DNA from: Filosporella fistucella
Lineage: Eukaryota; Ascomycota; Leotiomycetes; Helotiales
Reading direction: 5' to 3'
Length of the DNA stretch: 64,000 nt
Assembly (NCBI GenBank): GCA_030077755.1
Contig: JAQJZZ010000004.1
Span: 124,001-188,000, forward strand
The translations under genes and the position numbers were made by a program. The notes under the pieces were generated by a model. It had not been told where the DNA came from, searched no databases, and was given only the letters and a program-made list of their open reading frames with translations. Each line of letters begins with the position of its first letter. Positions within the stretch are counted from its first letter, which is position 1. Shown here in pieces: positions 22,625 through 34,289 of this stretch.

Positions 22625-24456
22625 ATGATGTCATCTGGTTCGACGCATCAAGTTGCTGGTTCATTGCGTGTCGTGGCAAGGGAAAGCATTGCTTTTGATG
22701 ACAATGGGAAGCAATTGCCAGTGCTTTCACCAAAGCCACTCAGCAGTACTCTGGAGGATACTTGTTCGGTCTCATTGGGAGGCAAGCAATCAAACCCCGC
22801 CGAAGTCTCCACGTTCAATATATCAAATGTTGACGATCTTGTTCTGGACGACGTCAATCCGAGTAGCATCGGACAGTCGGAAAACTTTATCCCTTTGGCA
22901 ACTCTAGAAGAAGGGAACTTGGAACCTCTCCTTTTGAGTCGTGTATCATTGCGCTAACCTATATGTAGAACTTCAACTCGTCGACAACGAGCTTCTGAAC
23001 AACCATTCCGACGGCCCCTCAAACGACACCTCAGACGACTCAGAAGATGATGTGGCTGCATTCCGTCAAGTCAATAAGATTCGGAAAACTGACCAACCTA
23101 CTTCTGGCTGATTATCGTACCATAGTGCTCGATCATCACCATGGCTAGAGAATGCCCCGCCCTCTTACATGTCATCACTTTCTTTCCAAAGCGCTACATC
23201 ATCACTTTACAAGATGTCTCCAAATACCTATTCTTACAGCCCCGGTTCAATCGCTCAAACATTTTCCAGTGCCAAGTCCTCCCTGGCAGGCTCACATTTG
23301 TCACAGAAACAGCGCATGAGAGTTCTCCCACAGCCAGCTCTAAATGAATCTAAGTATTTCAGAGAAATTCGAAAGCGAAATTTACTTGTCCCTGTTGCGG
23401 ATGAAATCAACTGGTCAGGAAGGCCCAACGGTGGTCAGCATGTTGAATTTGCAAAGGCGAGAAGGTACCCCTTGAAGAGGTAAGCATGATTGGAGCCAGT
23501 CTTTCGGCAGTGGTTCATAAAGTCCGATGCCGTCGAATATTTCTGGCAAGAAAAACCATGACGTGCAATCGAGGAAGTGGAACATTTGCAGAAGCTAAGG
23601 CACCCACATATTATCCAACTTGTTGGTAGTTATGTCCAAGGAAGCAAATTTCCATCTTACTCTATCCGTGGCAGATGGGGATTTCACTTGGTTTTATGAA
23701 CAAGTACTGGACTTGACACGCCCAAGAAATACAAGCGATAATGACTGGCCAGATGATTTTCAGTTCCCATCCGCACGCTGTGTCGACGCAATGTGGAGTT
23801 TCTTCAATTGCCTCTCCGAAGCCGTATCTTACGTCCACTCACGAGCGTTGAAGCATCTAGATATTAAGCCGGGTAACATTCTGGTTAGGAGAGACCCCTC
23901 CTGCAGCGAGTCATACACAGTATACCTTGCCGATTTTGGAATTTCGAGGTGTTTTCCTTCCTTAGATCATAGTAAGACAGATACGGCAGTCCCTAGAACT
24001 CCGAAATATTGTGCCCCTGAATTCTGGAACCAGGGCACTCATGGTAGAGCAGCGGATATATTTTCTCTGGGTTGCGTCTTCACAGAGATGCTGACAGTGC
24101 TCTGCGGGCGTGACCTCGAAGAATATGCAGAATTCAGACTTCAACGCGCTGCTGGAACTACTTCATATCACGAGAATCTGGATCGTGTTGCCCTTTGGCT
24201 CCAGGCGGTACGGCCAAGTATTTCTGCACGGCGGTTTGACATGATAATGAGTGGGACTAGGAGGGTGTATTGGGATACTACCTTCAATTTTATTGTCGCA
24301 ATTTCCAGTAAGATTGCAGAAGACCCCAAACAGAGAGCGCCTTTCATTATGACATTAGTTTATCCGAACGGGATGCTGCAAGTTGAACATTGCAGTAGGT
24401 GCGACTCCACTGTGGAGACTTACCGCGCGGAGGAGGAAAACCTGGAAGACAAATAA
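22625..24456 (+). pseudogene. Broken protein kinase gene (HLDIKPGN type)
   Basis: The C-terminal 60% is intact: 23620-24456 reads through with LKHLDIKPGNILV (catalytic loop; the usual Arg of HRD is Leu), YLADFGISR (DFG), YCAPEFWNQGTHGRAADIFS (APE and helix F) and a helical C-lobe. The N-lobe is in pieces. The N-terminal segment (MMSSGSTHQVAGSLRVVARE) reaches an in-frame TGA at 23109-23111 with the same frame resuming behind it. The frame shifts by one base around 23440-23475, where VPLEEVSMIGASLSAV begins. It shifts again after ARKTM (near 23562) into VEHLQKLRHPHIIQLVGSYV, and twice more near 23640-23665 (SILLYP, then VADGD). A putative intron at 22937-22964 is only 28 nt. Several independent lesions make sequencing error unlikely as the whole cause. 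The ancestral product was probably a cytosolic Ser/Thr kinase of a family expanded in some ascomycetes (inference). Confidence 0.85.
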
Positions 24457-25377
24457 ACACGATGCGAAGGTGGCAGCCAAGGTTGGATGAGGTCAAATTG
24501 AAGTTATGGGAGCTGGCAAGGTCGAGCTTAGGATTCTTAAAATGTATGAAGCAAAATCACTGAAGTCTAAAATCTGGAACACACAGAGTAATTTCACTTC
24601 GCACACTAATTCAAAAGGAAAGCATCATTTAATGAACTACAATTGATTCTTCGTCAAATCTAAGCAGGAGAAGTAAGCTCTTTTGACACTTAGATGAAAA
24701 CTGTCGGCATGCAATCTTGGACTTGAACTCGTGGTTTCCATTCAGAGGGTCTCGGCTACGCTCTGGTGAGCAGTTGGACATTATCTTTAAGTTACATATT
24801 ACTGATCCAAAAATATCTCTTGACATGTTTTCTGCTCTCTTTTCATCATAGAAAGGAGTGTATGGAAACTTGTTTATGGCTTGTATCATTCCCTTAGTGT
24901 TAGGATTAAATCATTTCACTCCTTTTGCCTCTTAATTCCCTTCCCTGAGCTAGCTTTGAAGTCTACCCAAGTACTATCTTGAACGCAATAGTGTTATATC
25001 ACGAGCTAAATCGTTGTCTAACTTCAATCACCTACTCATCCTGTTTGCATATGTATCTGAGATCTTTTTTTGGGTGTATGAAGTTTCAGGGTGGAATTGT
25101 GAACGCCCATGTTGTGGCTTGCAGGATCAGGGGGCATATTGGTTAAAGGTGCAGATGGTTGTGTTGGCGATAATATCTCAGGCAAAAACCATAATCTGAG
25201 CTCAGCCTTATGAACTTCATCTTTTTTTCAGCTCTCGCGAATTTACATACTATACAGTACAGGCAACACCGACATTGAAGCGTCACCATGAACAACTGAC
25301 GTGGCGACTTATCATAACCCTAGCATTGCCCACTTTCCACGACCTCATCATTCTTCATGTACCTCCAACTATCAATT
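24457..25377. other. Spacer between kinase and HET relics
   Basis: About 0.9 kb, AT-rich, no supported gene. A stretch near 24720-24780 resembles Pol III A and B boxes on the minus strand but cannot fold as a tRNA. Confidence 0.5.
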
Positions 25378-27321
25378 ATGGGAAACCAGGATGGTAAAGG
25401 AGAATCAAGAACTTCCAGATCAGTCGATCAAGTTCCGGCGTTGAAGTCGTATGAGTACCAGCCGCTTCCATCCCAAGAGAATTTCTAAATCCTTGAATTG
25501 TTGCCTACTATGTTTCCCTACGGCCTAAAGAATACGAACTGCTTTGTCGACTGCATGTGGCGAGGCTAGACGACTCCGAGGATAGATAAAATGCTCTGTC
25601 TTACGTTTGGGGCGATGTAAACGATGCATTTCCAGTTCTATGCGATGGAGCTAACATTCAAGTGACCAAAACCCTGGCCAATGCGTTGATTCACATTCAG
25701 GGCCGCTTTAGGTCTAGGTTCTTGTGGGCGGACACTGTATGTATAAATCAAAACGATAATCTTAAGAAAAGCCACCTGGTGAATAGAATGGGAACGGCGT
25801 ATAAAAACGCGAAAGAAGTGCTGGTGTGGCTGGGGAGAGATGACGATGTAATTGTGGCCGATTGCTTCAAGCTTTCGAGACACTACTGAATACCTAGATC
25901 AACAATTGGCCATTTATAAGGAAGTGGGTAAATTACCACTCATCACCAAATCATGCCCGATATCTTAAGATGCGGTTCGCTGGCGGAAAGTCGTCAAATT
26001 AGCCAGCAAGTCCTGTTCTATAGAGTTTGGGTTATCCAGGAAGCGGCACTTGCGAAGCATTGCATCATGCTTTGGGGAAAATGTCAGCTCATGCTATCAA
26101 AATTCTATGAGCTACATGCTTTTATCTCGCTGAGGCCAGATTTAGCAGCTCTGGTGGGGAAACATGGATCAGGGCGAATTATGGACAACCTACACATACA
26201 ATGCAGTTACAACAACACAAGGAGCTGGATGCTTGAACAACCCTCATAGGAACAGCATTCAGAGAGTTCAGAAGTTCGAATAGACAGTGTTTCTTGGACA
26301 TGATGTGCTCGGGGAGATTTTTGGCTGCAACAGTCGCATCTGATCGAGGGTACGCTTTTTTGGGGATCAATTTGTGGCGGAGGGATGGCGAAGAGGAGTT
26401 GCTGATTAAACCAGATTACAGTAAACCATTTCAGGAGGTCTTTTTCGAAGCGGCATGTGCGTCATTGATCCACTCAAGAGAAGCTCTCTCCTTCTAGCCG
26501 TTGTAGACCACCATAGCCCTGAATACGTGTTAGGAACCACTCTCGGGACAGATGATGACATTCCTTCTTGGGTGCCGCGCTGGGACAAAGAAGAGCGGTA
26601 TTATCCGTTAAGCTGCCCCTCATTCTGGTACAGAGCAGGTAAGCCAGAAAGATTGTTCAAAACGCATGTTAGTCTTGATAAGTCGTTACAACTCCCATCA
26701 ATCAGCTTTGACCTCGTCAGCTGAACCTCTGTCACCATCAGAGAACGGAACCTAGCACTAGGGTCAAATCGACGGGAGGAGAGTACAAAATCTACCTATG
26801 AACCCTTAATAAATTTTCTCCTTACTGAAGTCCGAAAAGCATTCAGCCAGATTTGCCACGATCGAGATATGCAGAACAACCTCCCTGATACCGCTCTCCT
26901 TGAAGAGATTTCAGTCTGACTATAGTGAGCAATTATCCTGTGAGCCGCTTGGGACATCAAGATTTGGTTGGACACAGGCGAGGCTATGCAGCCTATGTGA
27001 AATATGCACGTCAGCTTGCAAGTACAATTCCGGAACACTACCAAGATAGTGGCTCCGAAAGATATGTCTTGGATTCCTACTTACTTTTCCTTCTCAATTA
27101 CACATGGCGAGCGTACAATCGCCGCTTCGCCATCACAAAGTCAGGTCGATTTGCTTTCGTCCCAAATTTCGCTCAAGTAAATGACGTATGCTGTCATATG
27201 TCCCGGCACGCAAGTACCACTCATTCTGCGACCGCTTGGAAATTGGAGGTACGGTCTGGTCGGAGGCAGCTCTATACATGGTGTGATGGGACGGGAAATT
27301 ACGGAGCAGTTGGATAAGTGA
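25378..27321 (+). pseudogene. Broken heterokaryon-incompatibility (HET) domain gene
   Basis: HET-domain proteins trigger cell death when unlike fungal individuals fuse. Family signatures appear in order: YEYQPLPSQENF (25450-25485), ALSYVWGDVND (about 25593-25625), FLWADTVCINQND with VWLGRDDD (25720-25850), YRVWVIQEAALAKH (26020-26070), DDDIPSWVPRWDKEER (26553-26600) and NRRFAITKSGRFAFVP with a final SSIHGVMGREITEQLDK ending in TGA at 27319-27321. These occupy all three frames. In-frame stops lie at 25486-25488 (TAA), 25587-25589 (TAA) and 25887-25889 (TGA), with more between 25890 and 25960 and frame changes around 26250-26460 and 27190-27230. The start ATG at 25378 is intact. It cannot make a full HET protein; the length of about 1.9 kb matches a normal one of about 640 residues. 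Confidence 0.88.
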
Positions 27322-28306
27322 GAAGTGAAAGTGGAAGATATTGTGATAGTTTGAGCCAATGGACGAAATTTGTTAGCGTCTATTATCTGGGGATGTGGTT
27401 TTGTCGTCGTTGGATGAAGGATCTCTAGTGTTTGGGCAGAGTACAACCAAAAGTAAGTAATATTGTATCTGTAACCAATAGAGAATAAAGCAGAGAAGCA
27501 ATTCGGGTTGCCTGGAGAGATTAAAGAGGACAGTGAGACACGAATTTAATTCAAGATGGGACTGAAGGAGTGAAGGAGCGAGGAAAGAATGAGTACAGAG
27601 TGAGGAAGGAGTGGAGAGGGAGCAATGAAGGACAGAGAAGTGGTCGATGAGAAAATCAAAAAGTAATTAAATTACACTTGAAAGATCGAGGAATCTCTGG
27701 AACAGGGGCTGTTTCGTTACCCAGTGTGTCTGTTTTGGGTTCTCTAACGCATGTGTTTATATATCCAATGAATCTTCCGAGTCCAGAAGAAATTAACGAA
27801 GGGTATAACCGGCAATAATTCAGATTTTCAATGAGAAAAGGTACATCAACTTGCATGGATCTCACAGATATACTGGGAGAACTATTGAACAGGACTGTGG
27901 ACTCTATAGCTTTGAATGTCACGAGGGAAGAATCATGGAAAGCTGATACTGGTGGGCCACCAACTTCTAGCAAAATAAACATATTCATTTACATACTCAT
28001 ATCAATATGACCTTGATACCTCCTTCGCTACCTAGCTTTCCATTGTAGTACCCAAAGCCAACTCCGATGTATAACCAAGTAAAGCCGACCAAGACACTCC
28101 GCGAGGCTATCCTGAAACCATAACTTCGTTGATGAACCCTAGCCTGCGGCTTACTAAAAATTTGAGAAGAATTTGCGAGTTCCTGGAATGATCAAAAGTG
28201 AGTGTGATTGAAAAAGGGAAGACAAATCGTGTCTAACTTCGAAGTAAAAATAAAAATTGGAAGGTGGAATTCTGATAAAGAGACCAATCACCAACAGAAG
28301 CAACTT
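27322..28306. other. Intergenic, 3' flank of the Gln-rich gene
   Basis: A minus-strand frame of 110 codons at 27656-27988 (MNMFILLEVGGPPVSAFHDS) is the only candidate. It has no recognisable domain and no clear promoter, so I leave it uncalled. Purine-rich (ga/ag) runs occupy about 27520-27650. Confidence 0.4.
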
Positions 28307-29416
28307 TCAATTTGCAGAATACAAATCCATCTCTTGATCTTGTTCCTCCTTCTGTGGTGGCGGACCGCCTCTGATAACGAGAGCCGGACCATTTTGAGAC
28401 TGTGCCACCATCTCCTGTTTCCTCTTTCGCTGCGCCATCATTATTCGCTTCTTCTTATTCTGCTGCTCCAAAAGCATGAGTTGCATCTCGTAATCCTGCA
28501 GAGCATAGTTGCCTCCACTTGTATGTTCAAAAGGACGAGTAGGTGGCGGCAATTGTTGTGCTGCCATCAACTCTCTCTTCTTCTTCTGCTGATCCAACAG
28601 TATGAGATGCATCTGGTAGTCCTGGACACTACGGTTGCTTGGGCCTGAAAGTTGATCAAGAGGCCTTGCAGCGGTGGCTTGTTGGCTATCATGGGCTGTC
28701 GCTGCCGCTGCCACATCTTGTTCTTGTCGAGCCATCATAAGACGTTTCTTGTTCTGCTGCTCTAGCAACATCAATTGTAATTGGCAATCATTTAATGCAA
28801 CAGCGGTGGCTTGTGGGCTAGCACGGGCTGTCGCTGCCGCTGCCGCATCTTGTTCTTGTCGAGCCATCATAAGACGTTTCTTGTTCTGCTGCTCTAGCAA
28901 CATCAATTGTGATTGGTAATCATTTAACACAACAGCGGGCTGTTGTTGAGGGCGTTCATAGGGAGACCCACAGGTCTGATATGTTTGATTGTATTCGTTC
29001 TCTTGCCATTGCTGTTGGTGTCCTGGTCTTTGTGCCAGATCGGCAGAAATCACCATGAAGCCATTAGGATGTGGTCGAAGGGGCGCCGCATTGAGTTCCA
29101 CTCCATCATTATTGTGCGAGCGTTGCTTTGCAAGAATCGCAGCTTGTGTATTGTAATCCTGGATACAATATGGCATAGAAGCATCGCCCCCCTCTATCTT
29201 CTTCTGCTCAAGGTCATTTAGCTCCTTATCATAATGCTGGATCCACGACTGTGGAGCTTGTTGAAGTTGCCCATTTGAATCGTTAGCAGATGGAGATCCA
29301 TCCTTTGAGATTTGTGTTGCACTGGACGAGGCTTCACCATTACGATGTTGTCTTGCGGAATTGGCTTGGAAGGCATCAACCATGCCAACAGGGACTTCAG
29401 TCTTGATAGTGACCAT
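28307..29416 (-). CDS. Gln-rich protein with repeated LMLLEQQNKKR motif, unknown function
   Basis: A single-exon frame of 369 residues beginning MVTIKTEVPVGMVDAFQANS. Four clear copies of an amphipathic, Gln/Lys/Leu-rich helix follow at about residues 163-191, 207-235, 264-289 and 305-332. Each has the pattern (N/Q)DYQxQLMLLEQQNKKR followed by a basic Met/Arg segment, and degenerate copies sit near residues 58 and 85 (IQHYDKELNDLEQ, IQDYNTQAAILAKQ). Copies 1 and 2 with their Ala-rich linkers are nearly identical at DNA level with a 132-bp period, a recent duplication. The helices probably form coiled coils. I have a general memory of this motif in other ascomycete hypothetical proteins but no function for it. 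No signal peptide or membrane segment. The end EEQDQEMDLYSAN is acidic. Confidence 0.75.
   Translation of the reverse strand: MVTIKTEVPVGMVDAFQANSARQHRNGEASSSATQISKDGSPSANDSNGQLQQAPQSWIQHYDKELNDLEQKKIEGGDASMPYCIQDYNTQAAILAKQRSHNNDGVELNAAPLRPHPNGFMVISADLAQRPGHQQQWQENEYNQTYQTCGSPYERPQQQPAVVLNDYQSQLMLLEQQNKKRLMMARQEQDAAAAATARASPQATAVALNDCQLQLMLLEQQNKKRLMMARQEQDVAAAATAHDSQQATAARPLDQLSGPSNRSVQDYQMHLILLDQQKKKRELMAAQQLPPPTRPFEHTSGGNYALQDYEMQLMLLEQQNKKKRIMMAQRKRKQEMVAQSQNGPALVIRGGPPPQKEEQDQEMDLYSAN
28668..28931 (-). repeat. 132-bp direct duplication inside the Gln-rich gene
   Basis: Two adjacent units of 132 bp (44 codons) are almost identical, for example tcttgttcttgtcgagccat and ttgttctgctgctctagcaa in both. 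They encode repeat copies 1 and 2 with Ala-rich linkers. Confidence 0.85.
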
Positions 29417-31383
29417 TGTGGAAGATAAGCTTTCGGTTGATTATCGATGCTTGGGAGGGTTTGATAGCTGAAAGCTAGTGGGGCGATGTGCGGCTCGATA
29501 TGCTGAAGACAAAAGATTAGTATGATGCATCATGAGGAACTATGAGGAAGGTTTGAACTGAATTACCTACAAAGAGCAAAGAAGGGTCTCGCTGGCGATT
29601 TTTCAATGATCAGGTTGATAGTTCTAAGTTGAGGGAGCAGCTTTTAAGTAAAAGCAAGAGAGGATGAACAAGGCAAACAGCTGCCTGGTGTTGGTTTCGC
29701 TCTCCGTATTGTGGCATGGGTCGACACATTTATCTTGGCATAGTGCAAGGGTCAATATACCCTTGGAACGTCACCGGGCCTATCAGATGCTTCGAGCTGA
29801 GAAGGAGGCAAAGTCGAATACCTACTAGTAATCGTTTTTGCCCGTAGCATCTCACTCATAGACTCATACCAGTTATATTGGTAAGTAGCCCTGTACAACT
29901 AATCGTGAAAAGTTCTCCTGAAAATGTCTTCGCTTGATCACATATCACATAATAAGTTCAGAAGAGAGAGTTTTAGCTTTGTTGGCTTTCTCCTTCTGAT
30001 CATGCACCCCAGGCCAGATTTTTCGTTGCTAATACGTACTTTTTAAATACTCAATAGCTATGTTTTATTCTTTGATTGCAGATATTATGCTCGTTACTAT
30101 TTGAAAATCTCATACTGAACTTTAGCTCTATCTTACCCCAGCAAGTTTCGGCAGATCGACACACCAAAGAACCCAAAGTGCCATCTGACTGCTGATGACA
30201 GGGGGCAGGTTTGAGCAGGGGTCTGAGGCAATTGGACTCTGTCAGCAAAAGCAGGCAGATTTATCGTGAGACTCACGACCACAATCAAGCAATAGGCAAT
30301 AGGCAATAGGCAACAGGCAAGAGAGAGACATACTATATCCAAAGGTGTAATATATGTTAGTTTGATATTATTGTTGCTACCTTATTGTGCGTTCGATATG
30401 CCTTGTCTTCTTTAGCTTTATATTCTTCATCCTGCAGTATTATATAGTAATCATGTGTTTATGCTCCTATTACTTGTATCAGATCCTTACTCTTCGTGCT
30501 TTTGAACTAGTGGAATGCCCTCAATATATACTCAGCATTATGAGAAGGAGAATTCGTTGTGGGGAGCATACAAGAAGCAGAGGTCATTTGTGACTAGGTC
30601 TTGTGTCACTTTTACTATACCTTCACTTACCCTTACCCATACTATGTATAGTTTCTATATTACGACTTATGCCATCTTCTCCTATAACGAATGTCTCAGT
30701 TAAGAGAGAAATAGAGTCTGAAAATTGATGTCACGTGCTGTTTTTATCATTGTGTCGTGACTTCGTTGACTACAAGGAATTGGCTATTCTAAATCTCGAT
30801 TCTGTGATTCAGCTAGTTTATCTATATATATACCCAGAATACTTCTCTGACGTGTATCAGGTGACTGGCAAATCTCTTATCTGACCTACTGACTTTGTTA
30901 TAGAACGTATCTTGCAGGAACCTGTCGTCCAGATTGACAGGGTCTCAATTACATTTTGAGATATTCTATTGAACCTACATTATTTCAGAAGATCTATTAT
31001 GATCTTGACATTTCATCAATTTGGGCCGGTTCCTATACCCGCCCAGACCCGATAAAGGCTATCCAGGGCTGAAGTCCGAATACTCGCTTCTGGTCAAACC
31101 TTGTTGTACCTAACCAATTACACCATCCCAAATAATAATATTCTCCTTCTACCACGCAAATACTAAGCTTCCTTGACGCAACTATTCAAAATGTGGACGG
31201 CCAGGCCGAGATCTCAAACCTTTATCTAAATGCCAAGTCACTTTCAGGGAACATGGATATGGAGAAGAGGCTTGATTTCAGCTTCTTGCGGGGGTTGCCG
31301 TTGTCCTGGCATGTGAACATAAAAGCTTCATTTTCCTTCCGAAAAATGCCACTTCTCCCCAAAGACCATACCTTTCCAACGAT
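29417..31383. other. 2-kb AT-rich interval
   Basis: Left end is the promoter of the Gln-rich gene; right end is the promoter of the monooxygenase. Between 30 and 31 kb the sequence is strongly AT-rich with short frames only. A 7-bp repeat is annotated separately. Confidence 0.55.
30289..30323. repeat. Heptamer repeat, five units
   Basis: GCAATAG three times, then GCAACAG and GCAAGAG. A short microsatellite with no visible function. Confidence 0.85.
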
Positions 31384-33232
31384 ATGGATACTCATGATTT
31401 GATCATCGTTGGAGCTGGTGAGTGGAACTCTCTCTTGTTGAAAGTATGGCTCTAACACGTGACTAGGACCATTTGGACTAATTGCTGCTCATACCTGGCT
31501 TACACTTCATCCGAATGACGATATACTCGTATTGGAAACTGGGCCAGATCTAGGGTTTGTTAAAAGCTATAAATGGTCGTTATACTTCTAACACAATCTA
31601 AGTGGCGTGTGGTCAAAATCCAGAGTCTACCCCACCATGATGACCCAATCTCCCTTCGGCATGTTGGAATATTCGTGCTTCCCCATGCCTAGGGATCTCC
31701 CATCCTCTCAAACCTTCTACGACTTCTTCCCTGGACACCATGTCAATTCGTACCTGGAAGATTTTGCAACCCATAAGCTGTTCAATGGAAAGACTTTAAA
31801 AGAGAGGATTCGATTCGGCAACAAGGTGGAGAGTGTTAAGAAGGAAGATGGTCTGTGGATCATCCAGGGGCAGGGACATACTTTCAGGACTAGAAAACTG
31901 ATAATCTCAACGGGCTTGACATCTGTCCCGAATCTGCCTTCATTTGCTACTTCCAAATCTTCCACTACGACAGTACCCATCATCCACTCGATCAATCTTG
32001 CCTCCTCAATTCCCATACTCTCTTCTCCCTCAATCAAAAATATCCTTCTAGTAGGCGGCGCCAAATCCGCGTTCGACGCTCTGCTCCTCCTCAACTCCCT
32101 CTCTACACCAAAGAAAACCACCTGGCTCATCCGGTCCTCTTCATTCGGTCCAGCTCTCCTAGCCGCTCCTTCCGCATCACCTCTTCCCTGGCCAAATAGC
32201 CACTACATAATCTCCACTCGAATAGTAGCTCTCATGTCCCCTTGCATCTTCGAGCCTCCATCCTCTCTCACATCTTTCTTCCATTCCTCGACGGTAGGGA
32301 AATGGATGGTTGATAAGGTCTGGGAAGGTGTTGATTGGATGTGGAAACGAGAAGCGGGGTATGAGCGCTCGGAAGATATGAAAAGGTTGAAGCCGGAGAG
32401 AGATGCGTTTTGGAGTAGTGATCGGATTGCAGTTTATAATAGTAAGGGAATGTGGAATCTTGTTGCTCAAGCAAGTGTCTTGAGAGATGAGGTTGTGAAG
32501 GTGGATGGTAAGATCGCCACTTTGGCGAGTGGGAAAGAGGTGGAATGTGATGCAATTATTGCTGCGACGGGGTGGGGACATTCTTATCCTTTCTTCGATG
32601 CAGCGCATGTAACAGAACTTGGATTGCCTCTACCAGCAGCAGGAGGAGAGGAAGCGATGCAGAAGTGGGAGAAAAAACTCGACGTCGCAGACAGGAAGGT
32701 CATTGAGCTTTTTCCTCGCCTCAAGACACGACCTTCGTTCCCCGATAGCAAGCCGAGTTGCACGCCCAATACCCTGTACCGCTCTATTGCCCCTCTTCCT
32801 GAGTCCGACGAGGAAGAAGATAGAAGTATTGTCTTCTTAGGCGCAATAGGAACAGTTCAGTCTTTCACTGTTGCAGAAATACAAGCCCTGTGGGCTGCTG
32901 CATACTTAGATGGAGCCTTGGATTTGCCCGACAAAGAAAAATTGGAAGAGACTGTAGCGGAAAGTATTGCTTGGAGGAGGAGAAGATATCTTGGTGATGG
33001 AGAGACTTTCATGTTCGACCAGATACAGGTATATTTTCCGATTTTCTTGGTAATGGATGTGGGATTGTTGACAAAGCTGATATACTGCTAGTACACTGCG
33101 ATGTTGCTTCGTGATTTGGGACTTGATTGTGAGAGGAAGGGAGGGGGATGGAAAGAATTTCTCAGTCCGTATCAAGCGAGTGACTATAGAGGAATAGTGG
33201 ACGAGTGGATGCAATCGCAGGGAAAAAGATAG
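31384..33232 (+). CDS. FAD-dependent monooxygenase (flavin-containing/Baeyer-Villiger-like)
   Basis: Oxidises small molecules with FAD and NADPH; substrate unknown. Four exons, 31384-31417, 31467-31554, 31603-33028 and 33092-33232, close to 562 residues. The start gives MDTHDLIIVGAGPFGLIAAH, with the FAD dinucleotide fold at the very N-terminus, which also confirms the first intron. DLGGVWSKSRVYPTM is the conserved GG(T/V)WS segment and confirms the second intron, whose donor is GTTTGT. FFPGHHVNSYLEDFA fits the usual position of the FMO linker. A second Rossmann motif (NILLVGGAKSAFDALLLL) lacks the third canonical Gly of GxGxSG, having Ala at a normally Ser/Gly site. AIIAATGWGHSYPF is the ATG(Y/W) motif. 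No membrane anchor is apparent at the C-terminus, so it is probably cytosolic. Could serve secondary metabolism or detoxification. Confidence 0.9.
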
Positions 33233-34289
33233 GATGTGTTGCAAAATCAAAATGGCAAAGTTTTCTCGCAACTCGCACAGTGGAAGGGATGGAAAAGCAA
33301 CATTCCAGAAGACCTGTATCTTCGGTCCTTGTTATCGTACTTTTGTGCTAAAGCCAGAGAAGTATTCAATACCAGCTGAAGAGACATCTGTGGAATTGAG
33401 AGCGGCAGGGAAATTGCATAGGTGAAAATATAGTCAAGGCACTAGACTCTGGGCTACGGATCGATTTCTTGAAGCCATGAGTGCAAAACATCTCGTCGCG
33501 GAGGGGAACTGATTACAGAACTCTTTGGACCATTATACAAAAAGATATCGTTGGATGAAGAAACTCGCGGCATTTTGCCCTCATACTCGTCGATCTGCCG
33601 GAGGTCGTGATATAGAATTGTGACCCGCCAAGAGATCTCCACCTCAAGAGGCCTTTTCTGCATATTCTGAAGCTTGTTACTTCGGTGTGGAGAAATCCAC
33701 GCGGCGAAAATGTTTCCAAGCCACCCGCTCTGACGATAATGGTTGGTCCCCGCAAGGGGTCGTCGGATCGCCTGAATGTTTCGACCCCACAGTCCGATCA
33801 CCCACCAGTTGAACATCATATTCTTTTACACTTCATGTATCATGCCTTGGCATCTGAAGATATGCTTTGGTTAAGACTGCGGCCCAGACATCATCCGTTT
33901 CCTCAGCTTCATACTACTGTAAACTTGACTCGTCAGCGAAACTATTCGCAAGACTTTTAGCCTGGGAACTCTACCCAGTGGCTTCAGATTATGGTCTGGA
34001 TGGTGTGAACAGACTCCAACGGGAAAGAAAAGTGTCGAGATGGTACAGATGATATGAAGAGAATTCTAAATGCGACCCAAAATAGATGCCCGTAAGTCTT
34101 GGCATCTGAAACTCTAAGTGACAGACTTCCGTGGCGATCAGTCCGGGCATGACTTGATATATCTTCGTTTCTTCCTTCCTCGTTCCGACTCCGTGTTGCA
34201 TTTCATCGCTTTTTCCTGCTACTATATTTCAACCATTTCGGCTGGCCCGTCTGCTTCTTTCTTCGTATATATTTTTCTGTTTATTCAAG
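33233..34289. other. Intergenic, no supported gene
   Basis: About 1 kb between two plus-strand genes. Frames on either strand up to 121 codons (33454-33819 minus) have no recognisable domain. The last 150 bp, pyrimidine-rich (ttcttccttcctcg), is likely the promoter/leader of the surface protein. Confidence 0.5.

Noticed and set aside
24700..24785. tRNA-like A and B boxes on the minus strand (TAGCCGAGACC and AGTTCAAGTCC)
   Set aside because: The T arm and acceptor stem do not pair, so it cannot fold as a tRNA. At most a decayed tRNA-derived element; no copies seen elsewhere in the window.
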